46,321 nt of DNA from an uncultured Porphyromonadaceae bacterium (GTDB lineage Bacteria; Bacteroidota; Bacteroidia; Bacteroidales; Muribaculaceae): positions 1 through 46,321 of the forward strand of contig CAJKRG010000018.1 of NCBI GenBank assembly GCA_905202215.1, read 5' to 3'. A program made the position numbers and the translations under genes. Shown here one piece after another: positions 33,301-42,546 of this stretch (its first letter is position 1; every line of letters starts with the position of its first letter). The notes under the pieces are model-generated. The model saw only the letters and a list, made by a program, of their open reading frames with translations, ran no database searches and was not told the origin of the DNA.

Positions 33301-34769
33301 ACAAGAATCTCTATTCACCCCTCGTTTTCGAGCTATCGCACAAGGGTCGGCATGGCTACAGTCTGCCGGAATACAACTATGGAATAAGTGCCGCCCTGCC
33401 TGAAAATCTCGTCAGAAAGACAGCACCCGGACTTCCCGAAATCGACGAGCCTGCGCTTGTGCGCCACTATACCAACAGCAGCAACAACAACTTCGGAGTC
33501 GACACAGGCTTCTATCCGCTCGGGTCATGTACCATGAAATACAATCCCAAAGTGAACGAAGCCATGACCGCGACAGCCGGAGTCGCTTCCCTCCACCCCA
33601 TGCAGCCGTCGTCGACCGTCCAAGGAGCGCTCCGCATATACCGTACGCTCGAAAAATATCTGAGCGAGATAGGCGGTATGGCCGAATTTACGCTAAATCC
33701 TTTTGCTGGAGCACACGGCGAATATACCGGCCTGATGGTGATACGCCGCTACCATCTCTCTCGGGCCGACGAAGCCCGTCGCAAGATCATCGTCCCCGAT
33801 TCGGCTCACGGTACTAACCCGGCGAGTGCCGCAATGGCCGGATTCGAGATTGTGGAAGTCAAAAGTCTTGCCGATGGAACAGTAGACATCGAAGACCTAC
33901 GCGGCAAACTCGGCCCTGACATCGCCGCCATGATGATGACGAATCCCAACACGGTCGGCATGTTCGAAAAAGGAATCCCGGAGATAGCCGAGATGGTGCA
34001 TGAGTCCGGTGCCCTACTCTATTACGACGGAGCCAACCTCAATCCCATGCTCGGCATTGCGCGCCCGGGCGACATGGGCTTCGACGTTATGCACATCAAT
34101 CTGCACAAAACGTTTTCGACACCCCACGGCGGCGGCGGCCCCGGAGCCGGACCCGTAGGCGTACGTGCCGGACTGGAGGATTTTCTTCCCAATCCGCGGG
34201 TGATTGAGAAAACGGACGGCACACTCACCGTTACATGCGGCGACGAGGCGTTCGGCCGTGTCAGCTCATGGCTCGGCAATTTCACGGTATATATCAAGGC
34301 ATTGAGCTATATACTGACTCTTGGTGCCGAAAACCTGATGAAAGTCGGACCCCTGGCGACACTCAACGCCAACTATATCATGAACTCGCTCAAAGACCTC
34401 TACGAGTTGCCGATTCCGGGACCTTGCAAACATGAATTCGTATTCGACGGCCTCCGCGACAAATCTCAAGGTGTAACCACAATGCACATAGCCAAGTCTT
34501 TGCTCGATTATGGCTTTCACGCTCCGACCATCTATTTCCCGCTTCTCTTTCATGAGTCGCTCATGATAGAGCCTACCGAGACAGAATCGGCTGATACACT
34601 CGACTCTTTCATAGACATAATGCGCAGAATAGCCCAAGAGGCCGCCTCCGATCCTGAAAAGATAAAAGGAGCGCCATATACGACTCCTATATCGCACCCG
34701 GATGAAGACGAAGCCGCATTAAACCCGATCCTCACCTACAGCCAGCTATGCAGGAAACAGACCTTATAA
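33297..34769 (+). CDS. gcvPB: Glycine dehydrogenase (decarboxylating), subunit 2
   Basis: The 490-residue protein matches the C-terminal half of the P protein. The PLP lysine is Lys271 in MHINLHKTFSTPHGGGGPGAGPVG; FYPLGSCTMKYNPK and HGTNPASAAMAGF are further hallmarks. The start is the ATG at 33297 overlapping the gcvPA stop (ATGA), not the longer frame beginning at 33243. Its 3' end overlaps the lpdA gene by 22 bases. Confidence 0.97.
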   Translation: MNKNLYSPLVFELSHKGRHGYSLPEYNYGISAALPENLVRKTAPGLPEIDEPALVRHYTNSSNNNFGVDTGFYPLGSCTMKYNPKVNEAMTATAGVASLHPMQPSSTVQGALRIYRTLEKYLSEIGGMAEFTLNPFAGAHGEYTGLMVIRRYHLSRADEARRKIIVPDSAHGTNPASAAMAGFEIVEVKSLADGTVDIEDLRGKLGPDIAAMMMTNPNTVGMFEKGIPEIAEMVHESGALLYYDGANLNPMLGIARPGDMGFDVMHINLHKTFSTPHGGGGPGAGPVGVRAGLEDFLPNPRVIEKTDGTLTVTCGDEAFGRVSSWLGNFTVYIKALSYILTLGAENLMKVGPLATLNANYIMNSLKDLYELPIPGPCKHEFVFDGLRDKSQGVTTMHIAKSLLDYGFHAPTIYFPLLFHESLMIEPTETESADTLDSFIDIMRRIAQEAASDPEKIKGAPYTTPISHPDEDEAALNPILTYSQLCRKQTL

Positions 34770-36064
34770 TTATCGGGGGCGGTCCCGGCGGCTACGAAAC
34801 AGCCGCCGAGGCCGCTTCGGCCGGCCTGAAAGTGGTACTCTTCGAGCGCGACAAGCTTGGCGGCACATGCCTCAACCGCGGTTGCATACCGACGAAGTGT
34901 CTGTGTGCCACGGCAAAACGGTTGAACGACATCAGAAAGGCCGCTGACCTCGGAGTGTCGGCGGCAGATCCGGTGTTGGATTTCGACTCCGTACGTAAAA
35001 GACTCGGCGAAGTCACCGATACTCTGCGCGATGGCATAGAGACCGTTCTTGACGGTGTGGAGATCGTAAGAGAGGAAGCCTCGCTGAGCGGCCCCGACTC
35101 GGTAACTGCCGGCGGCAAAACATATACGGCGCCTCGCATAATCATTGCCACAGGTTCCGCTCCGGCCCGACTGAATGCAGACAGTGCCGGAAGCGCGTTG
35201 ACCAGCGACGATGTTCTTGCCCTTGACCACGTTCCCGAAAGCATGCTGATCATTGGCGGTGGAGTCATAGGGCTGGAATTCGCCTCGGTCTTCAATAGCT
35301 TCGGCAGTAAAGTGACAGTACTGGAATACTGCAAAGAAATCCTTCCTGGTTTCGACCGGGATATTGCCAAGCGGCTGCGCAGCTATCTCTCGCGTCGGGG
35401 AATCGAATTTGCCACCGGCGCCGAAGTGACGGCTGTCAAAGGTTCGTGCGTGCGCTACGTGCAAAAAGGTAAAGAGAAAAGTGCCGAAGCGGCTTGTGTA
35501 GTCACTGCCGTCGGACGAAAAGCGGTCGTGCCAGACGGCCTTGAAAAAGCCGGTATAGAGACCGACAGACGCGGATTCATAAAAACCGATGCGGACTTTC
35601 GCACCACGGTTCCGGGAATATATGCTATCGGCGACGTGAACGGACGCTGCATGCTCGCGCATGCGGCCGCCGCTCAAGGCCGTGCCGTTCTGGGAACAGA
35701 AGTCAGCCTCGATATTATGCCGGGGGTGGTATTCACCGATCCTGAATGTGCAATGGCGGGCCTGACATCCGAACAGGCCGACGAGCTCGACAGGGAATAT
35801 ATGACCGTAAAACTGCCATACGGTTCAAACGGCAAAGCCCTCGCTTCAGGTGAGAGCGATGGATTCGTAAAACTTCTTGTAGACAAAGAATCCGGCAGAA
35901 TCATCGGCTGTCATTGTATAGGCGCGCATGCAGCCGACATAATAGCCGAAGCCGCCACCGCAATGCAGACCGGCATTACAGCCCGGCGTCTGGCCTTCGG
36001 CTGTATACACGCTCACCCGACAATCAGCGAACTTCTTTCGTCGGCCGCCGCTATAGCCCGTTGA
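34748..36064 (+). CDS. lpdA: Dihydrolipoyl dehydrogenase
   Basis: The 438-residue protein is an FAD disulfide oxidoreductase: N-terminal FAD loop GGGPGGYETA, redox cysteines 41 and 46 in GGTCLNRGCIPTK, a second NAD loop IIGGGVIGLEFASVF, and the C-terminal interface HAHPTISE with the catalytic His. It reoxidises the dihydrolipoyl arm with NAD+. Being last in the lplA-gcvTHPAPB operon, it is probably the L protein of glycine cleavage; it may also serve 2-oxoacid dehydrogenases. It is somewhat short for the family. The gene overlaps gcvPB by 22 bases and the convergent LytTR gene by 14. Confidence 0.95.
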   Translation: MQETDLIIIGGGPGGYETAAEAASAGLKVVLFERDKLGGTCLNRGCIPTKCLCATAKRLNDIRKAADLGVSAADPVLDFDSVRKRLGEVTDTLRDGIETVLDGVEIVREEASLSGPDSVTAGGKTYTAPRIIIATGSAPARLNADSAGSALTSDDVLALDHVPESMLIIGGGVIGLEFASVFNSFGSKVTVLEYCKEILPGFDRDIAKRLRSYLSRRGIEFATGAEVTAVKGSCVRYVQKGKEKSAEAACVVTAVGRKAVVPDGLEKAGIETDRRGFIKTDADFRTTVPGIYAIGDVNGRCMLAHAAAAQGRAVLGTEVSLDIMPGVVFTDPECAMAGLTSEQADELDREYMTVKLPYGSNGKALASGESDGFVKLLVDKESGRIIGCHCIGAHAADIIAEAATAMQTGITARRLAFGCIHAHPTISELLSSAAAIAR

Positions 36065-36764
36065 GACCCAAAGCCGCAAAAAATCGTTTTCTGACCGACT
36101 CGGCGACGGGTATAAGCTGCTGCCCCATGATAATACAGTTCCGCTCGACGATACGGACTCTGTCCATATTCACTATGAACGAGCGGTGAACACGCATGAA
36201 ACCGGCCTCGGGGAGCATTTCCTCGAGGCTTTTCATACTCATGAGCGTGAGGACAGGTTTTTCGCCATCAGAGGTCACGATTTTCACATAGTCTTTCAGG
36301 CCCTCTATATAGTCTATGTTCTCAACCGGTATACGGATCAGACGGTATTCACTCTTGACTGTTATGAACCCGCAGGAATGATCGGCAGCCGTCTCCTTGG
36401 GAGTATAAAATGTCAGAGCACGCGATGCGGCACGCATGAATTCATCGTAACTAACCGGCTTTAGAAGATAATCGAGTGCGTTGACGGCGAACCCGTCGAC
36501 GGCATGATCCGAATAGGCGGTCGTAAAGACAATCCTCGGGCCGCTCTGCAACTGGCGCGCAAGCTCCATGCCCGAAAAAACGGGCATATGGATGTCCAGA
36601 AATATAAGATCGACGGGATTGTCGTTGAGAAATGCAAGAGCCTCCGCTCCCGACTGCGCCGTACCCGACAGATTAAGAAACGGCGTACGCTCGACATACG
36701 ATGCCATCAGCCGCACCGCCAAAGGCTCGTCATCGACTACAAGACAATTCAGTTTCCGGCTCAT
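36051..36764 (-). CDS. LytTR-family response regulator
   Basis: The 237-residue protein has a receiver domain (1-120) with phosphoacceptor Asp57 in FLDIHMP and acidic pair Asp11/Asp12, and a C-terminal LytTR DNA-binding domain (about 135-237), with YIEGLKDYVKIV and FMRVHRSFIVNMDRV. It is the partner of the upstream sensor kinase, the ATG overlapping the kinase stop by 4 bases. LytTR regulators usually act on a few nearby genes; the divergent barrel gene upstream of the kinase is a candidate target. Confidence 0.95.
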   Translation of the reverse strand: MSRKLNCLVVDDEPLAVRLMASYVERTPFLNLSGTAQSGAEALAFLNDNPVDLIFLDIHMPVFSGMELARQLQSGPRIVFTTAYSDHAVDGFAVNALDYLLKPVSYDEFMRAASRALTFYTPKETAADHSCGFITVKSEYRLIRIPVENIDYIEGLKDYVKIVTSDGEKPVLTLMSMKSLEEMLPEAGFMRVHRSFIVNMDRVRIVERNCIIMGQQLIPVAESVRKRFFAALGLNGL

Positions 36765-37837
36765 AAGGGTAAAGAAAGACTTGTTTTGAATATGTTGTTG
36801 TCGACCGACGTCCGGAACGAGGCCTTCGAACCATAAATGAGCGAAAGCCGGCGGCGCAGATTGGCAAGACCGATACCCGATGCCTTCGAATCAACTTTAT
36901 CCCGCAAGGTGGAGAAAGAGTTTTCCGTACAGCAGCAGAATTTACCGTCTGTCACTTTCAGGCTTACATATATCGGGAGCCCGGGATCCGAAGTCGAGCC
37001 ATATTTGAATGCGTTTTCAATAAGAGTGACAAGCAGTAACGGCGGCACACAGTCGTTTTCATGTCCGGCGATATCGATCTCGACCTCTATCGGCCTACCG
37101 GCCAACCGAAGACGCATTAGCTCTATATAATCCTCGATAAACCCGATTTCCTCGCTCAGCTTCACCATCACCTCGCTTTCATAAAGCATATAGCGCAGAA
37201 GCCCCGAAAGCCGATGCACAGCACTTTTGGCAAGCTCAGGATCGAGGTCGACAAGAGCATATATGGTATTGAGGGTGTTGAAGAGAAAATGCGGATTGAG
37301 CTGATTTTTAAGACTGTCGAGTTCCGTGCTGCGCTGTGCGGCAACAAGTTCCTGTTTCTGCTGCTCCATGTCTTTCCATTTCATGGAAAGTCGCAGAGCG
37401 ACGGCCAGACCGATCGTAAGAATGATCATCACCGCATCGCGCATTAAGAACGACGTCCATTTGAGCAGATGACGTATCGACGGCTCGTCGTGATGCATGA
37501 ACCGTCTCGTCGGAAACCACATGCTCGATGCCAGATAATCTATCAGCAGACCGATGAAAATCAGAACGATATTCCAGAATACAAAACGAAGGATCCGACG
37601 TTTTCCATAACCGCTGAGAGTACGGTCGACAATGACGAAATAGTTTATATAGAATACAGCTATGAATATCAGGGTCTTGACGTAAAAACCGGGATAAAAG
37701 TCGAACGCCGGTCGAGCCGGCCGCGATATGGTCCACACCAGATCGGGCAGAATAAATATGATGACTATAAATATGAAATGGGCAAGGAATGTAGCCAGAC
37801 GGCTACGGCCGTTGTCCTGTCGGTCTGAAAGTTTCAT
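36761..37837 (-). CDS. LytS/YehU-type sensor histidine kinase
   Basis: The 358-residue protein has four membrane helices (about 18-150), a short coiled part, then the His_kinase (PF06580) region with the phospho-His183 in LNPHFLFNTLNTI, and a C-terminal ATPase domain with VTLIENAFKYGS and the GIGLANLRRRLSLIYG loop. This domain layout has no large sensor ectodomain, so the signal is probably sensed within the membrane. The start is set at the ATG at 37837; the frame is open to 37906 without a good start. The -7 sequence TACTTTTG at 37841-37848 is too near the ATG to serve as its promoter unless translation starts later. Confidence 0.93.
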   Translation of the reverse strand: MKLSDRQDNGRSRLATFLAHFIFIVIIFILPDLVWTISRPARPAFDFYPGFYVKTLIFIAVFYINYFVIVDRTLSGYGKRRILRFVFWNIVLIFIGLLIDYLASSMWFPTRRFMHHDEPSIRHLLKWTSFLMRDAVMIILTIGLAVALRLSMKWKDMEQQKQELVAAQRSTELDSLKNQLNPHFLFNTLNTIYALVDLDPELAKSAVHRLSGLLRYMLYESEVMVKLSEEIGFIEDYIELMRLRLAGRPIEVEIDIAGHENDCVPPLLLVTLIENAFKYGSTSDPGLPIYVSLKVTDGKFCCCTENSFSTLRDKVDSKASGIGLANLRRRLSLIYGSKASFRTSVDNNIFKTSLSLPL

Positions 37838-38023
37838 ACACAAAAGTATAAAAGTATTCGTCAATCCGCAATAATTTATCGACCAATCGCCTTCTTTTCC
37901 CCGCAAGACATCGAAATCGCTCTATAAGAAGTTTTACGTTATTAGCACCACCGATGCGATTTTTTGCATACACTGCCATAAACCATGCCGGAAGAGGTTT
38001 GTTTTATAAATAAACGTGATATT

Positions 38024-38671
38024 ATGCGCTCTAAAATTCTCATCCTGTGTATCCTGTCCGCCGTATGCTTTATTACGGCGAAGTCCCAGATAAAACCTGA
38101 CTTCGGAGCAAGACTTTCGATGGAAGTCACAGTGCCCGGAGGCGGATCGTCATATTACAAGACCGGCGCCGGCTTTTCTGTCGGCGGAGTAATGAAGCTG
38201 GCACTCCCCCGTAACTTTTATTTCGAGCCGGGACTACTCTTCTATTATACGGCAATGAGTTCCAACGATCTCATACCCTTTGACGATTATTATTATCAGG
38301 GAGCAGTAAAGGAATACGGACTCCGGCTACCGCTCAACGTCGGTTATACATTCGACTCGGGCAAAATATGGACCATAGATGTCTATACGGGTCCTTGGAT
38401 CAATTTCAATATCAGCGCCACACAGGCCCTCGATCCTAATTTCTCGAATCCCGAACCTGTGCCGGACAAGACCATTAACATGATGAAACACGGGTGGAAA
38501 CGTGTCGATGCAATGTGGGGATTCGGTCTCAGCTTCACATTCGCCGAAAATTACCATATCGGCTTGAGCGGTGGAATCGGCTTCACACCTCTCGCCAAAT
38601 TCGGCAACCGCGACAAAAAAGTACGCATACACCGCAATATCGTGGCAATCAGCCTCGGATACAATTTCTGA
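38024..38671 (+). CDS. Outer membrane beta-barrel protein (porin-like)
   Basis: The 215-residue protein starts with a signal peptide (MRSKILILCILSAVCFITAKSQ) and has amphipathic strands with aromatic girdles: NFYFEPGLLFYYTA, LNVGYTFDSGKIWTIDVYTGPW, GFGLSFTFAENYHIGLSGGIGF, ending HRNIVAISLGYNF with a terminal Phe. It looks like the outer membrane protein beta-barrel (PorT-like) family; no specific function. The frame is open from 37985, but the ATG at 38024 gives the signal peptide. It is divergent from the LytS/LytTR pair. No clear -7 box in the 186 bases between them. Confidence 0.85.
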   Translation: MRSKILILCILSAVCFITAKSQIKPDFGARLSMEVTVPGGGSSYYKTGAGFSVGGVMKLALPRNFYFEPGLLFYYTAMSSNDLIPFDDYYYQGAVKEYGLRLPLNVGYTFDSGKIWTIDVYTGPWINFNISATQALDPNFSNPEPVPDKTINMMKHGWKRVDAMWGFGLSFTFAENYHIGLSGGIGFTPLAKFGNRDKKVRIHRNIVAISLGYNF

Positions 38672-38681
38672 TCTACGACGG

Positions 38682-39578
38682 TCAGATGGAGAGGCCTGTG
38701 CGTTCGTAAAGGCCGAAAAGAAGATTCATGATATGCACCGCGTTACCTGTCACGCCCCTTGTCAGAGAATCGATCGAGGCATATACCGTCAAGGTATCCT
38801 CATGGCGCGCGAGTCTGATAAGGCATTTGTTGCTGCCGCGCAAATCTTCCTCTACGGGGCCTTCTCCCGGCACGACATACGTGAAATTGTGGTCTTCGTA
38901 GGTTTCTCCGTATATCCTCTCGATCTCGTCCAGGGCTATGGCTATCTTCAACACTGCTTTAAGATCAATACGCCCGTATGTCGTTTCCGCTCCGCAAGTG
39001 CATGTCAGTCTATGAGTGAACGACGGTTGCACATGCATAAGAAAGCGACGTGCCTCTTCAGCAGCGGTTGTCAGATTCCCGCTTACACCACCCATCGATA
39101 CATCGATATCCGAATCAAGCAGTCCGTATTTCGCGAGGGGGAAAAGCGCCAGCTCCATCAGCAACGCCTCAGAAGTAGGATTGAAAGCCGCCCGGGCACC
39201 ACGTACAAGCGCTTTACGGCTGTACTCGGGAAAACCGTATACCATATCACCGCTTTCTCCTATGAGTCCCGATGTATTGCCAAGCACAATAAGCCTGAAA
39301 TCATCGTCATCGGTATATCTGGCTTTTATCTCGTCGGTGAGATTTTCCTCGTCGATCACAAACAGCACGTCAAGGCCGTCGAGTTTCAGCGTCCTTTCAA
39401 GAGTCAGCCCGGTCTCGCCTGAATAAACAGGATGCAACTCAGCCAGAGGCATCGCATTACCGGCCGGAGAGGCTACAGCACGCAGATCGACATCGGGATG
39501 ACGGAGCAAAAGACGTAGCAGCTGTTTACGTACCGGGCTATTGACCTCCGCCGGGCCATATATACCAACTTTTATCAT
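38682..39578 (-). CDS. ArgC-like protein lacking the catalytic cysteine and NADP loop glycines
   Basis: The 298-residue protein aligns along its length with N-acetyl-gamma-glutamyl-phosphate reductase: LLRLLLRHPDVDLRAVASP at the start, VYGFPEYSRKA, ALFPLAKYGLL, and NKCLIRLARHEDTL followed by GNAVHIMNLLFGL near the end. In ArgC the active site is NPGC; here the ungapped counterpart is Asn133-Pro134-Thr135-Ser136, so the nucleophile is Ser. The NADP loop, usually GASGYTG, reads GPAEVNS. The His-containing motif before the C-terminal part is also unrecognisable. It follows waaA after 4 bases. It is probably not an active ArgC; its role is unknown. Confidence 0.85.
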   Translation of the reverse strand: MIKVGIYGPAEVNSPVRKQLLRLLLRHPDVDLRAVASPAGNAMPLAELHPVYSGETGLTLERTLKLDGLDVLFVIDEENLTDEIKARYTDDDDFRLIVLGNTSGLIGESGDMVYGFPEYSRKALVRGARAAFNPTSEALLMELALFPLAKYGLLDSDIDVSMGGVSGNLTTAAEEARRFLMHVQPSFTHRLTCTCGAETTYGRIDLKAVLKIAIALDEIERIYGETYEDHNFTYVVPGEGPVEEDLRGSNKCLIRLARHEDTLTVYASIDSLTRGVTGNAVHIMNLLFGLYERTGLSI

Positions 39579-39582
39579 AGTA

Positions 39583-40872
39583 TTACGATTTTATCCGAGG
39601 AAAGAGATCGGCCATTATTATGTCGCTCGCGCCTATATTTGATTCTATATAGTGTCCGGCTGCTTTACCGGCCCTCTTGCGCGATGCCTCGTCAAGCAAA
39701 GACTCCATAGTGGCCCGGAAGGCGCCGGTAGAATCAATGCAGAACGCGCCTCCGCAGCCGATGAGGTCGGAGGCTTCCTTGAATTTGGAATGTTTCGGGC
39801 CGAAAACCACAGGTATGCCATAGGTTGCGGCCTCGTTTATATTATGTATGCTCACGCCGAAACCTCCACCGACATAGGCCACATCGGCATAGGCATATAG
39901 GCTGCTGAGCAGACCGAAACAATCGATTATCAGATATTTCAGTTTGCCTGCGGCTTTGGCAGCTTCTTCAGGCGACGACTGATATAACGTTTTGAAATCG
40001 GAGAAAAGCATCGTCGAGCCGCTTCCGAGCCGACGACGCATTTCGGCAAGCCGGTTTTTATCGAATTCATGAGGCGCTATGATCGCCCTGACATCAGCAT
40101 GTTCCTTCAGCCACGGCACATACACTTTCTCATCGGCTTCCCAACTGCTGCCGAAGACCATTGTAAACGATTTTTTCCCTCCGGCCGACAGAAAGCACTC
40201 TATTTCCGGGATAGCTTTCCGATTCTCACGTATGGCTGTCACCCGGTCAAAGCGGGTATCTCCCGCCACAGTCACCCTGTCGATGCCTATGCCGGCTAAA
40301 AGACGCAGCGAACGCTCGTCCTGAACATAAAGATGCTCGAAATTCTCAAGCATCTTACGGAACATCGTGCCCCATGGCTTGAAAAAGCGCTGCGACGGGC
40401 GGAAAATAGCCGAAATGATATACGTCGGGATTCCTCGCTTCTTAAGTTTCTCAAGATAGTTTCCCCAGAATTCATATTTCACGAATATAGCCATCCGGGG
40501 TCGGGCTGCATCAAGAAAAGCATCGACATTTCCGGGTATGTCGAACGGCAGATATACCACCGCGACCCGCGGATTGTAATCGCAGCGCACTTCATAGCCC
40601 GAAGGAGAGAAAAAACTCAGAAGTATACGTTTTGCCGGATCATGAGTCAGAAGTGAATCTATGATAGGCCGTGCCTGCTCGAACTCACCCAAAGAAGCCG
40701 CATGAAACCACACGTCGAAGCCGTCGGGAGCCATATGTTCGCGGAATGCGCGCAGGCGTCCTATAGTCTCTTTCTGTCCCGAAAGCATATGGCGCACCTT
40801 GGGAGAGCCGAGCGATACGAGTCGCGCGGCTCCTCCGTAGACAGCTATGCCTGCAGTATAAAGCGGATTCAT
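39583..40872 (-). CDS. waaA: KDO transferase (3-deoxy-D-manno-octulosonic acid transferase)
   Basis: The 429-residue protein is a GT30 glycosyltransferase: N-terminal membrane anchor, FHAASLGEFEQARPII (about 56-71) with the catalytic glutamate, FVKYEFWGNYLEKLKKRGIP, AGDTRFDRV, and the C-terminal GGGFGVSIHNINEAATYGIPVVFG. It links KDO to the lipid A precursor at the inner face of the inner membrane. It overlaps gltX by 4 bases and is followed by the ArgC-like gene. KdsC, upstream in the pathway, is elsewhere in this window. Confidence 0.95.
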   Translation of the reverse strand: MNPLYTAGIAVYGGAARLVSLGSPKVRHMLSGQKETIGRLRAFREHMAPDGFDVWFHAASLGEFEQARPIIDSLLTHDPAKRILLSFFSPSGYEVRCDYNPRVAVVYLPFDIPGNVDAFLDAARPRMAIFVKYEFWGNYLEKLKKRGIPTYIISAIFRPSQRFFKPWGTMFRKMLENFEHLYVQDERSLRLLAGIGIDRVTVAGDTRFDRVTAIRENRKAIPEIECFLSAGGKKSFTMVFGSSWEADEKVYVPWLKEHADVRAIIAPHEFDKNRLAEMRRRLGSGSTMLFSDFKTLYQSSPEEAAKAAGKLKYLIIDCFGLLSSLYAYADVAYVGGGFGVSIHNINEAATYGIPVVFGPKHSKFKEASDLIGCGGAFCIDSTGAFRATMESLLDEASRKRAGKAAGHYIESNIGASDIIMADLFPRIKS

Positions 40873-42410
40873 TCAGCCGGAACGATTCGTTCTACAGCCG
40901 ATCTGATACGCGCTATTGTCTCCTTCCGACCGATAAGATCGGTTATGTCGAACATATGCGGACCCTTGCATTCGCCTACCACGGCAAGACGGAAAGCATT
41001 CATCACATTGCCCATGTGATAGCCGTTGCTTTCAATCCATGCCATTACCTCAGGCTCAAGAGACGCGCTTCCGAAATCGGCCGTATTCTCCAGAATATCG
41101 ACAAGCTGAAGCATGATTGCGGGCATTTCGGCACTCCAGCGTTTCTTCACCGCCTTGGGGTCATATTCTGTCGGGGCTACGAAGAAGAAGCGGGCGTTAT
41201 CCCATAAGTCTCCGACAAAGTTTATGCGGCTCTTCACCAGACCGACAACGGCAGCGATATACTCGTCGGAAAAATCGGCCGGATTGACGCCATGAGCCTC
41301 AAGCACGGGCTTGAACAGCGCGGCAAGTGCGGCATTGTCCATTGCCTGGAGATATGTGTGGTTAAACCACTTGGCCTTGTCGAAAGCAAACTTGGCACCC
41401 GAACGCGAACAATGGGCGAAAGAGAATTTCGATATAAGTTCGTCCACACCCATCACTTCGGTATCGTCACCGGGATTCCAGCCCAGTAGAGCGAGGAAAT
41501 TGACTACAGCCTCAGGCAGATAGCCGCTTTCGCGATAGCCGCGCGATGTTTCGCCGCTCTTGGGATCGTGCCATTCAAGAGGGAAGACGGGAAAACCGAG
41601 GCGGTCGCCGTCGCGCTTGCTGAGCTTGCCTTTGCCGTCGGGTTTGAGTAGAAGGGGCAGATGTACAAATTCAGGAGCAGTATCAGCCCATCCGAAAGCT
41701 TCATAGAGAAGCACATGGAGAGGGGCCGACGGCAGCCATTCCTCGCCGCGGATCACATGCGACACCTTCATCAGATGATCGTCGACAATATTGGCAAGGT
41801 GATATGTAGGAAGATCGTCAGCGCTCTTGTAGAGCACTTTATCATCGAGAATATCACTCTTGATTGTCACCTGACCGCGCAGAAGATCGTTGACGACAAC
41901 ATCGCGTCCGGGCTCGATCTTGAAGCGTACCACATACTGTGCGCCGCTGTCGAGAAGACTCTGCACCTCGGCGGGATCCATGGCGAGAGAATTGCGGAGA
42001 GAGCCGCGTGTCGAGGCATCATACTGGAAATTGGGTATTTCAGCACGCTTGGCCTCCAGTTCGGCAGGGGTATCGAACGCTATATAGGCCCGTCCGTTGT
42101 CAAGAAGCATTTTTACATGCTCGCGATAGATATCGCGGCGTTCGCTCTGTTTATAGGGGCCGTAGGGGCCGCCTTCGCGCACACCTTCGTCAATACCTAT
42201 GCCGAGCCATGCCAAAGCCTCGTTTATATAATCTTCGGCTCCCGGTACGAAACGCTGGGAGTCGGTATCCTCAATTCGCAGAATCATCTTGCCGCCGTTC
42301 TGACGGGCAAAAAGATAGTTGTAAAGAGCGGTGCGTACACCACCGATATGAAGTGGGCCTGTTGGCGACGGAGCGAAGCGCACACGCACTTCCCGATTTT
42401 CAGTCGACAT
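40869..42410 (-). CDS. gltX: Glutamate-tRNA ligase
   Basis: The 513-residue class I synthetase has the HIGH motif PSPTGPLHIGGVRTAL at 14-29 and the KMSKS-like KLSKRDGDR, plus IRGEEWLPSAP. It charges tRNA-Glu with glutamate. It opens the gltX-waaA-argC-like operon, and its stop overlaps the waaA ATG by 4 bases. A full promoter lies 46 bases upstream of the ATG. Confidence 0.97.
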   Translation of the reverse strand: MSTENREVRVRFAPSPTGPLHIGGVRTALYNYLFARQNGGKMILRIEDTDSQRFVPGAEDYINEALAWLGIGIDEGVREGGPYGPYKQSERRDIYREHVKMLLDNGRAYIAFDTPAELEAKRAEIPNFQYDASTRGSLRNSLAMDPAEVQSLLDSGAQYVVRFKIEPGRDVVVNDLLRGQVTIKSDILDDKVLYKSADDLPTYHLANIVDDHLMKVSHVIRGEEWLPSAPLHVLLYEAFGWADTAPEFVHLPLLLKPDGKGKLSKRDGDRLGFPVFPLEWHDPKSGETSRGYRESGYLPEAVVNFLALLGWNPGDDTEVMGVDELISKFSFAHCSRSGAKFAFDKAKWFNHTYLQAMDNAALAALFKPVLEAHGVNPADFSDEYIAAVVGLVKSRINFVGDLWDNARFFFVAPTEYDPKAVKKRWSAEMPAIMLQLVDILENTADFGSASLEPEVMAWIESNGYHMGNVMNAFRLAVVGECKGPHMFDITDLIGRKETIARIRSAVERIVPAE

Positions 42411-42455
42411 TGCTTATTAATGAGTCGTGGTTCGTTATGATATATAAATGTTCCG

Positions 42456-42486
42456 CAAAATTACGAAATTTCCATGGTACTGCAAA
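42456..42486 (-). promoter_or_regulatory. Promoter of gltX-waaA-argC-like operon
   Basis: On the minus strand TTTG (42486-42483), 19 bases, then TAATTTTG (42463-42456). The plus strand of the same region feeds the DUF2807 gene but has only a TAATTTTTG with one extra T, so that promoter is uncertain. Confidence 0.8.
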
Positions 42487-42546
42487 TTATATTTTTCACG
42501 ATGTAATTTTTGGAACTTCATGCACGTCTTATACATAAAAAACAAT

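Noticed and set aside
34736..35677. 313-codon open frame opposite lpdA
   Set aside because: Antisense to a clear dihydrolipoyl dehydrogenase with conserved motifs; no signal of its own.
37841..37848. TACTTTTG as promoter of the LytS-type kinase
   Set aside because: It ends four bases before the ATG at 37837, so the transcript would begin at or inside the start codon; not accepted without transcript data.
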